Below are positions 6,012 through 12,668 of a stretch of 12,668 nt of DNA, one piece after another. Position 1 is the first letter of the stretch; the number at the start of each line of letters is the position of its first letter. Position numbers and translations under genes: made by a program. Location of the stretch: assembly GCA_025936205.1 (NCBI GenBank), contig JAICTU010000261.1:1-12668 (forward strand). Direction: 5' to 3'. The notes beneath the pieces are model-generated. The model searched no databases. It worked only from the letters and a program-made list of their open reading frames with translations, and had not been told where the DNA came from. The DNA comes from Polyangiaceae bacterium. GTDB taxonomy: Bacteria; Myxococcota; Polyangia; Polyangiales; Polyangiaceae.

Positions 6012-7317
6012 CGTGACGGATCGGGTGTTGAAGGTTGGGCTGCTCGGATGCGGCACGGTGGGCAGCGGCGTGGTGCGCCTGCTGTCTCACAACGCGGAGC
6101 AGCTGGAGGCGCGAGTTGGCGCCAAAGTGCAGATCCATCGGGTATTGGTGCGGAATCCAAACCGCCCGCGCCCGGACGAGTGCAAGAAGAGCTGGATCAC
6201 CACCGATCCGGAAGCGGTGCTCGGGGATCCCGAGATCGACGTGATCGTCGAGGTGATGGGCGGCGAGGAGCCGACGAAGGGCTATCTCGAGCGCGCCATG
6301 CTCGGCGGCAAGGGCGTGGTCTCAGCCAACAAGCTCCTGCTGGCCAAACACGGCCCGGCATTGCTGGAGATGGCCGCGCGGCAGTCGGTGGACCTCGCAT
6401 TTGAAGCAGCGGTCGGCGGCGGCATCCCCGTGATCCGCACGCTGCGCGAGGCGCTCACGGGTGACAGCGTCGTGAGCGTGCACGGCATCCTGAACGGAAC
6501 CTGCAACTACATTCTGACGCGGATGCGCAATGAGGGCGCGAGCTTTGACTCGATCCTCGCCGACGCGCAGAAGCTCGGCTACGCCGAAGCCAATCCCAGC
6601 ATGGACGTGGACGGTCACGACGCTGCCCAGAAGCTGGTGGTGCTCGGTATGCTGGCGTTCGGAGCAGCGGTCGATGTGGATGCCGTGCACGTCGAGGGCA
6701 TCCGCGAGGTCGACGATGTGGACTTCCGCTTCGCAGCGCGTTTCGACTTCAACATCAAGCATCTGGCGATCGGCCGCCTGCAGGGCAACGACCTCGAGCT
6801 GCGCGTTCACTCGGCCATGGTGCCGCAGTCCAGCGTGCTCGCGAACATCAACGACGTGCTGAACGGCGTGTATCTGCAGGGGCGCGCGCTCGGGCCCTGC
6901 CTGCTCGTGGGCAAGGGTGCGGGCGAGATGCCGACGGCCGTCAGCGTCGTCTCCGACCTGGTGGACGTGGCGCGCGATCGCCTGGCGCAAGTGTCGGGCC
7001 TCGCGACGCGTGCGATCCATGCTCGGCCGCGCCGACTGGTGCCGCTGGATGACCTGGAGACGCGCTACTACCTGCGCTTCGACGTCGCGGATGACCCGGG
7101 TGTGCTGGGACATATCGCCAGCGCGCTGGGCTCCCAGGGCGTGAGCGTGGAGCAGATGGTGCAAGACGGTCGCGCGGTGACGCGCGACGCGGCCGTGCCG
7201 ATCTTGATCATCAGCCACCGCTGCCGCGAAGGTGCGGTGCGGGCGGCGGTGCGGGCGGTGGCCAATGCGTCGTTCTTGAAGCGCAGGCCCCGCTTCATGC
7301 GCATCGAAGACATTTGA
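6001..7317 (+). CDS. hom: Homoserine dehydrogenase with C-terminal ACT domain
   Basis: NAD(P)H-dependent reduction of aspartate semialdehyde to homoserine, the branch-point step to threonine and methionine. At 438 residues it is the usual bacterial ACT-containing form. The Rossmann motif VGLLGCGTVG is at 12-21. K111 in SANK matches the catalytic lysine. The family block GILNGTCNYILTRM is at 162-175, and the active-site stretch AEANPSMDVDGHDAAQK is at 195-211 with E196, D207 and K211. The ACT domain (about 355-430, RYYLRFDVADDPGVLG) normally gives feedback inhibition by threonine. The ATG at 6001 has no clear Shine-Dalgarno and lies in a hairpin; GTG codons at 6013 and 6025 are in-frame alternatives that keep the Rossmann fold intact. 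It may be co-transcribed with lon and is convergent with pyrB. Confidence 0.96.
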   Translation: MPWPVTDRVLKVGLLGCGTVGSGVVRLLSHNAEQLEARVGAKVQIHRVLVRNPNRPRPDECKKSWITTDPEAVLGDPEIDVIVEVMGGEEPTKGYLERAMLGGKGVVSANKLLLAKHGPALLEMAARQSVDLAFEAAVGGGIPVIRTLREALTGDSVVSVHGILNGTCNYILTRMRNEGASFDSILADAQKLGYAEANPSMDVDGHDAAQKLVVLGMLAFGAAVDVDAVHVEGIREVDDVDFRFAARFDFNIKHLAIGRLQGNDLELRVHSAMVPQSSVLANINDVLNGVYLQGRALGPCLLVGKGAGEMPTAVSVVSDLVDVARDRLAQVSGLATRAIHARPRRLVPLDDLETRYYLRFDVADDPGVLGHIASALGSQGVSVEQMVQDGRAVTRDAAVPILIISHRCREGAVRAAVRAVANASFLKRRPRFMRIEDI

Positions 7318-7336
7318 AGCCGCGCCGGAGCTGCCT

Positions 7337-7386
7337 GCGCGGCCCGCCGCGCCGGCGCTCGTCGAGGCGGGAGCTCAGCTCGCCTC
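7337..7386. terminator. Two hairpins at the hom/pyrB convergence
   Basis: The 57-bp gap between the convergent stops holds GCGCGG/CCGCGC with a CCCG loop (7337-7352). A second structure, GAGGC-GG-GAGC with loop TCA and GCTCGCCTC (7364-7386), overlaps the pyrB stop. Neither has a T-run on either strand, so a bidirectional intrinsic terminator is possible but weakly supported. Confidence 0.35.
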
Positions 7387-8331
7387 TCGACCCGGGAGCT
7401 CGGCGTCCACGCCGCCTGGCGCGTACAGGTAGAGCACGGCCATGCGCACGGCTACGCCGGACTCCACCTGCTGCAGCACCACGCTCTGGGGCCCGTCCGC
7501 GACCTGGTCGCTGATCTCAACTCCGCTATTCAGCGGCCCCGGGTGCATCACGATCGCGTCGGGCGCTGCGAGCGCCAGGCGCCGAGCGTCGAGACCAAAG
7601 GTGCGCGAATATTCGCGCGTGTTGGGCAACAGAGCGTTGAGCAAGCGCTCCTGCTGGATGCGCAACGTCATCACCACATCCACGCCAGCGAGCGCGTCGT
7701 TGAAGTCGTGGAACACGCGCGCACCGAGGATCTCCGCGTCGCGTGGTAGCAGCGTACGAGGCCCGGCGATGCGCACCTCAGCGCCCAGCAGGTTGAGCAG
7801 CAGGATGTTGGAGCGCGCCACGCGGCTGTGGGTGATATCCCCGCAGATCAGCACCTTGAGGCCCTCGAAGGAGGGCTTGTGCTGGCGGATGGTGAAGGCG
7901 TCGAGCAGCGCCTGCGTGGGGTGCTCGTGCAAGCCGTCTCCGGCGTTGATCACCGCCGCGTTCGTGCGCTTGGCCAGGTAGTGCGGAGCGCCCGAGGAGG
8001 CGTGGCGGATCACGATCAAATCCGGGGACATCGCGTCCAACGTGGAGATCGTGTCGCGCAGCGTCTCGCCCTTCTTGGCGCTGGACTGGGCGACGTTGAT
8101 GTTCACCACGTCTGCACTCAGGCGCTTGCCAGCGAGCTCGAATGAGGTGCGGGTGCGCGTCGAGTTCTCGAAGAACACGTTGATCACCGTCTTGCCGCGC
8201 AGCGTGGGCGCCTTCTTCACGGGACGACGATTCATCTCCCAGAAGGCGCGCGCGGTATCCAAGATCGAGAGCGCGTTGGCCTTGGTCAGGCCCTCGATAC
8301 CGAGCAGATGGCGAACAGCGCGCTGGGTCAT
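7375..8331 (-). CDS. pyrB: Aspartate carbamoyltransferase, catalytic chain
   Basis: Condenses carbamoyl phosphate with aspartate, the first committed step of pyrimidine synthesis, in the cytoplasm. The ATG at 8331 is chosen over the in-frame GTG at 8337 because AAGG sits 7 nt before the ATG but only about 1 nt before the GTG; this gives 318 residues, normal for the family. The carbamoyl-phosphate site is [13 protein letters not shown] (53-65). The mobile loop lysine is K87 in SSAKKGET. The substrate motif [14 protein letters not shown] contains H137, and [11 protein letters not shown] (263-273) lies near the C-terminus. It begins 13 bp after the pyrR stop and is surely co-transcribed with it. 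No pyrC or pyrC-like gene follows, unlike many pyrR-pyrB-pyrC operons, because the next gene is the convergent hom. Confidence 0.96.
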   Translation of the reverse strand: MTQRAVRHLLGIEGLTKANALSILDTARAFWEMNRRPVKKAPTLRGKTVINVFFENSTRTRTSFELAGKRLSADVVNINVAQSSAKKGETLRDTISTLDAMSPDLIVIRHASSGAPHYLAKRTNAAVINAGDGLHEHPTQALLDAFTIRQHKPSFEGLKVLICGDITHSRVARSNILLLNLLGAEVRIAGPRTLLPRDAEILGARVFHDFNDALAGVDVVMTLRIQQERLLNALLPNTREYSRTFGLDARRLALAAPDAIVMHPGPLNSGVEISDQVADGPQSVVLQQVESGVAVRMAVLYLYAPGGVDAELPGREAS

Positions 8332-8338
8332 TTGCACA

Positions 8339-8342
8339 CCTT
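8339..8342 (-). promoter_or_regulatory. Shine-Dalgarno deciding the pyrB start
   Basis: AAGG on the minus strand lies 7 nt before the ATG at 8331, between the pyrR stop and pyrB. It favours this ATG over the GTG two codons earlier. Confidence 0.65.
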
Positions 8343-8344
8343 CA

Positions 8345-8863
8345 TCACTTCGAGACCACCGCGATCAGGTCGCTACCCTCTAGCATCACGTCGACGCGCT
8401 CCTCTGCTTCCACGCGCACCGCCTGGATGCAATAGTCGGGCTGGACCGGTAGCTCGCGCCCGCCGCGATCGACCACTGCCATCAGCTCCACGGAGCGCGG
8501 GCGCCCGTAATCGAGCAAGGCGTCGAGCGCCGCGCGCACGGTGCGGCCCGTGCCCACCACGTCGTCGACCAGCAGCACGCGCCGCCCGTCCAGGGCGACC
8601 GGTATCTGGCTCGCTCCGATGCGCGGATTGGGCAACGCGGAAGCGGCGTCGTCCCGATAGAGGGTGATATCGACCGTACCCATCGGCACTTCCCCGGGCT
8701 CGATCCGCTCCAGGCAGGCTCGCAGGCGTTCGGCGACGGGCACCCCGCCCCGTCGAATACCCACCAGCACCAGCCCGCTGGAGCCGTGGTGACGCTCGGC
8801 GATCTGACCGGCCACGCGGGTCAGACCCCGTTTCAGGCTCGCGGCATCGAGCAGGACGCGCAT
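8345..8863 (-). CDS. pyrR: PyrR: pyrimidine operon regulator / uracil phosphoribosyltransferase
   Basis: PyrR proteins bind pyr mRNA in response to UMP/UTP and PRPP to control pyrimidine genes, and many also convert uracil plus PRPP to UMP. This 172-residue protein has the type I PRTase fold with the PRPP loop [16 protein letters not shown] (about 96-111). The family block [13 protein letters not shown] (132-144) distinguishes PyrR from Upp and other PRTases, and VGIRRGGVP lies near 34-42. Its place directly upstream of pyrB fits. The ATG at 8863 has only a poor Shine-Dalgarno. A 190-bp leader with a strong hairpin precedes it, the expected place for PyrR-controlled RNA, though the Bacillus-type binding-loop consensus is not obvious. 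RNA binding in this lineage is inferred from the family. Confidence 0.92.
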   Translation of the reverse strand: MRVLLDAASLKRGLTRVAGQIAERHHGSSGLVLVGIRRGGVPVAERLRACLERIEPGEVPMGTVDITLYRDDAASALPNPRIGASQIPVALDGRRVLLVDDVVGTGRTVRAALDALLDYGRPRSVELMAVVDRGGRELPVQPDYCIQAVRVEAEERVDVMLEGSDLIAVVSK

Positions 8864-8910
8864 ATGCCCGGCTGCCTACCACACTTCAGGCGCGCACCCG
8901 AGCCCAAGTA

Positions 8911-8941
8911 GGAGAAACCCGAAGCCCGCGCCGGTTTCTCC
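8911..8941 (-). promoter_or_regulatory. 9-bp perfect hairpin in the pyrR leader
   Basis: On the minus strand GGAGAAACC and GGTTTCTCC pair perfectly around a 13-nt loop containing GGGCTTCG, ending about 47 nt before the pyrR ATG. No T-run follows. It may be a PyrR-responsive leader structure, part of an attenuator, or an mRNA-stabilising stem. A T-rich -10-like TACATT (8948-8943) lies immediately upstream, but I see no matching -35. Confidence 0.5.
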
Positions 8942-9053
8942 AAATGTAGAGGAAGTACCGAGTGCAGACTGCCTCCATCTGCCAGCTCTCGTCGTGCCCT
9001 TCACGGCGCAGTGGGGCACGGCGAAACCAGGCACGAACTCGGGGCACGCGACA

Positions 9054-9875
9054 CTAGTTCAGGTGGGAGCCGCCGCCGTTGCCACGCTCTTCGTCGCGGC
9101 GCCCGCGGCCGCCTTCGATCACCGAAAAAGGCCCCTTTTTGGCCCGCCGCGCGCGGTCTTTCCGCTCCTGCGCCGCCTCTCGCTCCAGCTGGGCATAGCG
9201 GAATTTCAAGTACACGCGACGCAATGGCGAGGGCGTGCCGCCGCCCAGCAACCAGCCCGCGGCGAGCCCGCCGAAGGGCGAAATCAGGCCCTCCGGCGTC
9301 TGGTGCACGGCGATCAGGCGCAGCAAGCTGAAGCCGATCACGAAGCCGAGCAGGCCGCGCGCGGTGACGGGGAGCACGAACAACAAGCGCACCGTCTGGC
9401 CGCGGAAGTTCAGCGCCCACGCGACGGAGATGGCCTCGATCACCGGCACGCTGCCGTACCAAAAGCCGGTGCTCATGCGCGAAGCGATGGCCTCCGGAAG
9501 CAACAACTCCCCGAGGAACTGACAGATATACGCCAGCACTCCGGACCACAGCAGGAAGAAGCAGAAGCGCCGCCCCCCCCAGCTCTGCTCCAGGCTGACG
9601 CCGAGGAAGTAGAGGCCGAGCAAGCTCCCCACCACGTGCCACGGGTCACCGGGTGCGTGGATCAGCGGCGCCGTGAAGAAGCGCCAGAGCTGCCCGTGCA
9701 GAATGGCTTCGGTGTTGCCGGCGAAGAACTGGAAGATCGCCGGATCGGCGTTGGCCCAGTTCAAGGCCATGGCGAACATCAGCCACAGCCCGAGCAGGCT
9801 GATCAGGATCGCCTTCAGCGCACGCCCAGGGCGCGGCAGCTGCATATCGGGGCTCTGCGACTCCCAGCGGGCCAT
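9054..9875 (-). CDS. Rhomboid-fold membrane protein, probably inactive as a protease
   Basis: A 273-residue polytopic membrane protein with about six hydrophobic segments. The order is TM1 (20-38), the rhomboid-like LIHAPGDPWHVVGSLLGLYF (71-90), TM segments near 105-125, 139-155, 162-190 and 200-212, then a charged cytosolic tail rich in Arg/Lys. The loop and TM2 pattern matches rhomboids (GQLWRFFTAPLIH), but HxxxN in TM2 reads H80-V-V-G-S84. The GxSG site reads YGSVPV, with S142 kept and the motif lost. The last TM has F201 in SPFGGLAAG where the catalytic His is expected. Hydrolysis is therefore unlikely, and a pseudo-rhomboid or Derlin/TMEM115-like binding role is inferred. The ATG at 9875 is chosen because upstream frame extension enters the lipoprotein gene; the ATG at 9845 is an alternative. 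It follows the lipoprotein gene by 55 bp. Confidence 0.8.
   Translation of the reverse strand: MARWESQSPDMQLPRPGRALKAILISLLGLWLMFAMALNWANADPAIFQFFAGNTEAILHGQLWRFFTAPLIHAPGDPWHVVGSLLGLYFLGVSLEQSWGGRRFCFFLLWSGVLAYICQFLGELLLPEAIASRMSTGFWYGSVPVIEAISVAWALNFRGQTVRLLFVLPVTARGLLGFVIGFSLLRLIAVHQTPEGLISPFGGLAAGWLLGGGTPSPLRRVYLKFRYAQLEREAAQERKDRARRAKKGPFSVIEGGRGRRDEERGNGGGSHLN
9125..9140 (-). other. Terminator-like palindrome inside the rhomboid-like gene
   Basis: AAAAAGG and CCTTTTT form an inverted repeat in the coding region, about 70 nt before the stop. Read on the minus strand, GGCC-AAAAAGG-GGCC-TTTTT gives a short GC stem followed by five T. It encodes Lys-Lys-Gly-Pro-Phe, so it may be coincidence. 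The stem is only 4 bp, weak for intrinsic termination. Confidence 0.35.
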
Positions 9876-9930
9876 CGTCCAGAGAGTTAGCGGGGCGGCG
9901 CTGCGACTGCAACAGCGCGGCCGACAAACC

Positions 9931-10914
9931 TCAAGGGACGGCTCGAGAAATCGCCACCAAGGGATCGCAGGTGGCGATCGCTGTGACGCCAGGGAGCGAT
10001 TTGCCGATGCACTCGCTGGTCCAGCGTGGGATGCCCGGATCGGCGCCGGCGTCCGGCTCGCCCGCATCCGAGGCGGGTACGCCGGCGTCCAGCGGGCTCC
10101 CGCCGCCGGGCGCACTGGCGGCATCGCCGGAAGCCGCGTCCAGGACCGAAGCATCGAGCACGTCGGACGCGCTCGACGACGGGGGCGCCGGCGAGACGGG
10201 CCCGGGGCTCGCGCTCACCGTGGCCTCGAACGCCGTCAGCGCGATGGAGTAGAACTGGGAGGGGCCGGGCACGTCGAAGGCGAGCGGCTGACCACACGCC
10301 GCCGAGACACGCTGGTCCCCCAGCACGCCCTCCAGGCGGTTCACCTGCCCGGGACCCGAGCCACAGCTCAGACTTCCCAGGGCGCCCGCTTGATCGACGA
10401 GCAGACGGGTGCCGTCGCTGCCCCCCTCGCCGCTGAAGGTCGTGCAGCCGCCCATCACCACGGTGGCGCCGTACACCGCGACCGTAGGTGAGCCCGTGCC
10501 AGCATCTGGCGTGCCGTCCCCTCGCCCGCAGCTCGCCGTCCAGCGCGCGTCGCTCAGGGCCGGCGCCATGTCAGCGGTCAGCGGAGTGTCAAAGCCGTAG
10601 ATGTCCGCGACGTAGGTGCTGCCCGGCACGACGAGGGTGGTCAGCAGAGTCGCCTGATCGCAGGGGACGGGCCCGGACACCACGCGCAGCAGACCTGCGT
10701 CGGGCTGATACTGGCCGTTCACCACTTGCTCGAAACGCACCGTGTACCACTGGAGCGCGCCCTCGGCACCCTTCTGACAGGGCACGTTGCCCACGAAGCT
10801 CTCGGGGACGACCCGCAGGCGGGTCGCTGAGGCCGTGACGCCGTCCAAGAGACGTCCCTGTCCGCACGCCAGGCTCGCCGAGGCGAGAATACAGGGGGCC
10901 AGCCAACGCAGCAT
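9931..10914 (-). CDS. Cys-containing lipoprotein with Asp/Ala/Gly-rich linker (function unknown)
   Basis: A 327-residue protein that I do not recognise by family. It begins with a lipoprotein signal, MLRWLAPCILASASLAC, giving lipidated C17. The mature part has eight further Cys, a possible four disulfides, in a globular region up to about residue 240. A Ser/Asp/Ala/Gly/Pro-rich linker with repeated DAG/DAS steps follows, then a short C-terminal segment (RWTSECIGKSLPGVTAIATC). Low-complexity linkers like this are common in myxobacterial surface lipoproteins. An in-frame ATG at 11016 overlaps the previous gene's stop (ATGA) and would add 34 residues, an unusually long n-region for a lipoprotein signal; neither start has a good Shine-Dalgarno. 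The location is presumably the envelope and the role is unknown. Confidence 0.75.
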   Translation of the reverse strand: MLRWLAPCILASASLACGQGRLLDGVTASATRLRVVPESFVGNVPCQKGAEGALQWYTVRFEQVVNGQYQPDAGLLRVVSGPVPCDQATLLTTLVVPGSTYVADIYGFDTPLTADMAPALSDARWTASCGRGDGTPDAGTGSPTVAVYGATVVMGGCTTFSGEGGSDGTRLLVDQAGALGSLSCGSGPGQVNRLEGVLGDQRVSAACGQPLAFDVPGPSQFYSIALTAFEATVSASPGPVSPAPPSSSASDVLDASVLDAASGDAASAPGGGSPLDAGVPASDAGEPDAGADPGIPRWTSECIGKSLPGVTAIATCDPLVAISRAVP

Positions 10915-11012
10915 GGCGGCGACATAGCGCGTCCCGCGCGCCACCGCTACGGGAACACGGAGCGGCGCGCGCAAACCGGCGGCGCCCCACCCCTGCCCGC
11001 CGCTGCCGCGAG

Positions 11013-11573
11013 TCATTCCACGGGCAGGAAGATGCGCTTTTCCAGGGCGGGCTCGACGCCGACGAGCTGATCCGAACGCAGCACGAAGCGGGCACGCCCC
11101 GCGGGACGATCCAACGCCGGGATCGGAGCTCCGGCGACGTCGCACTCCCGGGGCCGCTGCACCGCCGGCCACTCCAACTCCAGCGCGGCCTCCCCCTGGC
11201 GCACGCCGAACTTGACCGATACGGGGCCATCGAAGCGCTCGACGCAATGTACCTCGCGCGCGTCACGCAGGATGAACCGCTCCTCGAAGCTGGAGCTCTC
11301 GGTGGCGGTCGTCTGCCCCTTGGCGAGTTCCAGGCGGCTCACGAGCGCGCGATCGAAGGAAGCGATCGGACTTGGGCTCGAGCGCAGCCCCTTGTCGGTG
11401 TAGCGCGCTTCCCAGAAGCTACCGATGCGCAGGATCGCGTCTTCGGGCCCCTCCACGGCGGGAGCGCCTGGAGGCGGTCCGGCCGAGCCGGAACACCCGA
11501 GCGCCCCGAACGCGAGGCACAGCGCCGCGCACCCGCCGGCACCGTGTCGAAGGCCCCAGCTGCTCGGCGGCAT
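11013..11573 (-). CDS. Predicted lipoprotein of unknown function
   Basis: A 186-residue protein, not recognised by family. The signal peptide at 1-26 ends in FGALGC, giving lipidated C27 followed by Ser. The mature part is mixed-charge and probably beta-rich, with only two further Cys (REVHC and PRECD) that could pair. The start is well supported: GGAGG lies 6 nt before the ATG at 11573, and that ATG overlaps the stop of the previous gene by one base (TGATG). A longer open frame starting at 11648 lies inside the previous gene and is rejected. The stop overlaps a possible ATG of the next lipoprotein gene (ATGA), so the three are likely one translationally coupled unit. Confidence 0.8.
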   Translation of the reverse strand: MPPSSWGLRHGAGGCAALCLAFGALGCSGSAGPPPGAPAVEGPEDAILRIGSFWEARYTDKGLRSSPSPIASFDRALVSRLELAKGQTTATESSSFEERFILRDAREVHCVERFDGPVSVKFGVRQGEAALELEWPAVQRPRECDVAGAPIPALDRPAGRARFVLRSDQLVGVEPALEKRIFLPVE

Positions 11574-12010
11574 CACTTTCCTCCAGCGTCCGCCGGTGCA
11601 GGTTCCGGCGCGGGCGCGGGTTCTGGCGCTGGAACGAGGAACGCGCACGCCGTCGCCAGCTCCGGGCGCAGCACCACGTCACACACCTTCGCCACGTTGC
11701 TTTGCGTCTCGATCGGTTGCGCACAGTTCGCGGGCGCCGCTCCGGGCTGTTCTGCCGCGCACTGCCCCGCGTTCTGTATCTGCGCCACGCACTGGTCGAC
11801 TTGCACCGTATCGATCTTGTCGAGCGCCACCCCGTGCAGACAGTGGTCACGATAGAAGCGCCGACACTCCTCCACATCGGAGTACCCGCAGCTCACTGCT
11901 GCACTGCAGCGGGCCTCCTCCACCTCGCGGCATTCGGACACTCCCACTGCGTCCGTGCCGCAGCTGCCGGCCAGCCACACGAAACACGCGCCCAAAGCGA
12001 GTCGTCGCAC
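11573..12010 (-). CDS. Small Cys-rich lipoprotein (function unknown)
   Basis: The start is set at the GTG at 12010, which gives the compact lipoprotein signal VRRLALGACFVWLAGSC (first residue read as Met, lipidated C17) and a 145-residue protein. A GTG at 12028 or an ATG at 12124 would give longer n-regions, and the ATG would overlap the divergent gene. The mature part has ten further Cys in regular spacing (SECREVEEARCSAAVSC, then EEC, DHC, DQC, GQC, ANC, KVC, TAC), consistent with up to five disulfides in the oxidising envelope. It ends in a Pro-Ala-Glu repeat (PAPEPAPAPEPAPA) like a cell-wall or membrane spacer. Small Cys-rich lipoproteins of this style are frequent in Myxococcota, but I cannot assign a role. 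Its stop overlaps the next start by 1 bp. Confidence 0.75.
   Translation of the reverse strand: MRRLALGACFVWLAGSCGTDAVGVSECREVEEARCSAAVSCGYSDVEECRRFYRDHCLHGVALDKIDTVQVDQCVAQIQNAGQCAAEQPGAAPANCAQPIETQSNVAKVCDVVLRPELATACAFLVPAPEPAPAPEPAPADAGGK
11580..11584 (-). promoter_or_regulatory. Shine-Dalgarno deciding the second lipoprotein start
   Basis: GGAGG on the minus strand lies 6 nt before the ATG at 11573, inside the last codons of the upstream lipoprotein gene. It is the best ribosome-binding site in the cluster and fixes this start. Confidence 0.8.
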
Positions 12011-12111
12011 CGGCGCGGTGCCTATCACGGTCTGACGCTCGCCGCGAGTTTTGAAGAGCGGCTGCCCTTGCGCCGGGCTGCCCCGTCGGAGCAGCATCGA
12101 ACGACCTGCCA

Positions 12112-12668
12112 ATGAGCCGTGCAACCGTCCAGCCTCCCCATCACGCCATGGTTTTGTGCGCCGGCCTCGGTGAGCGCCTGCGCCCGTTGAGCGAAGAGCT
12201 GCCCAAGCCGCTGGTGCCGGTGGGGGACCGCTCGATGCTGGCCCACATCACCGCGCGCTTGAGCCGCGCGGGCTATCCCTCGGCGCTCGCCAACACGCAC
12301 TGGCTGCCGGAGAAATTCGAAGCAATAACCGATGAATTGGGGCTTGACTTAACTCTGATTCACGAGCCGCGAATCCGCGGCCAGGCCGGGGGCATCGCGG
12401 GAGGGCGGCACCTGCTACGCGCGCCCGTGGTGGTGTGGAATGGGGACATCTTGATCGACGATCCACCGCTCGAGGAGTTGGTGGCGAGCGTCAGCGCCAG
12501 CAGCGGAATCTGCCTCGCCGTCGCGCCAGCGACCGGATCCGGAACACTGGGGCTCGATGCCGCAGGCCACATGGTGCGCGTCCGGGGTCAGAGCGTCGGG
12601 GTGGAGGTGGGCGCTGTGGACTACATCGGTCTGCTGGCGCTGGGCGAAGCGGCGCTGCGCGAGCTGCC
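12112..12668 (+). CDS. Sugar-1-phosphate nucleotidyltransferase, MurU/ManC-like (3' end outside window)
   Basis: The first 185 residues of an NTP_transferase-fold enzyme. Such enzymes couple a sugar 1-phosphate with an NTP to make an NDP-sugar for envelope polymers or peptidoglycan recycling. The nucleotide-binding signature is VLCAGLGERLRPLSEELPKP (14-33), with the family's usual Ala-Ala-Gly here Cys-Ala-Gly, followed by LVPVGD. The metal-binding Asp is D112 in VVWNGDILID. The small core and the layout resemble the MurNAc-1-phosphate uridylyltransferase MurU, which is often paired with a sugar kinase; the substrate cannot be settled from this part. The ATG at 12112 is the only usable start, because an in-frame stop lies about 60 bp upstream; it has no clear Shine-Dalgarno. 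It is divergent from the lipoprotein cluster across about 100 bp. Confidence 0.85.
   Translation, partial: MSRATVQPPHHAMVLCAGLGERLRPLSEELPKPLVPVGDRSMLAHITARLSRAGYPSALANTHWLPEKFEAITDELGLDLTLIHEPRIRGQAGGIAGGRHLLRAPVVVWNGDILIDDPPLEELVASVSASSGICLAVAPATGSGTLGLDAAGHMVRVRGQSVGVEVGAVDYIGLLALGEAALREL

Noticed and set aside
6322..7218. A 298-codon minus-strand frame opposite hom
   Set aside because: Antisense shadow with His/Arg-rich composition; hom has intact catalytic motifs on the plus strand.
8994..9890. A 298-codon plus-strand frame over the rhomboid-like gene
   Set aside because: Composition is Glu/Gln/His/Arg-rich with no hydrophobic core, while the minus frame gives coherent TM helices.
9876..10154. 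N-terminal extension of the rhomboid-like protein to 366 residues
   Set aside because: The added part overlaps the lipoprotein gene and is low-complexity Arg/Pro/Ala sequence; the ATG at 9875 begins just before the first TM segment.

Overview
The window reads as a stretch of chromosome from a high-GC member of the Myxococcota, probably a Polyangiales/Sorangiineae-type myxobacterium. This is an inference from three things: the zinc-ribbon/GYF/single-TM architecture of the first protein (as in the gliding protein GltJ/AgmX), the run of Cys-rich and Asp-Ala-Gly-rich lipoproteins, and the strong G/C bias at third codon positions. No rRNA, tRNA, CRISPR array, insertion sequence or phage gene was recognised.

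Layout. (1) 1-1066, minus: 5' part of a GltJ/AgmX-like membrane protein that runs off the left edge. (2) 1067-1588: about 520 bp without a convincing gene, holding a candidate promoter for the first gene and a strong hairpin. (3) 1589-3143, minus: fmt (methionyl-tRNA formyltransferase) overlapping by 8 bp a small HExxH-containing putative membrane metallohydrolase. (4) 3144-3498: a divergent control region with a 13-bp direct repeat touching the fmt start and several palindromes on the lon side. (5) 3499-7317, plus: lon (ATP-dependent protease), then hom (homoserine dehydrogenase); the gap holds three 16-bp tandem repeats and a hairpin that buries the annotated hom start codon. (6) 7375-8863, minus and convergent with hom: pyrR and pyrB, preceded by a leader with a 9-bp perfect stem. 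(7) 9054-12010, minus: three short lipoprotein genes joined by 1-4 bp stop/start overlaps (or by a later start in the last), then a rhomboid-fold membrane protein that appears to lack most of the catalytic residues. (8) 12112 to the right edge, plus and divergent: the start of a sugar-1-phosphate nucleotidyltransferase.

How the genes relate. The housekeeping functions are translation initiation (fmt), protein quality control (lon), threonine/methionine precursor synthesis (hom) and pyrimidine synthesis with its PRPP-binding regulator (pyrR-pyrB). The least understood parts are the lipoprotein/pseudo-rhomboid cluster, the HExxH protein coupled to fmt, and the regulatory-looking repeats upstream of fmt, lon, hom and pyrR. 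No self-contained new defence or mobile system is visible. The best candidate for something undescribed is the envelope cluster at 9054-12010.
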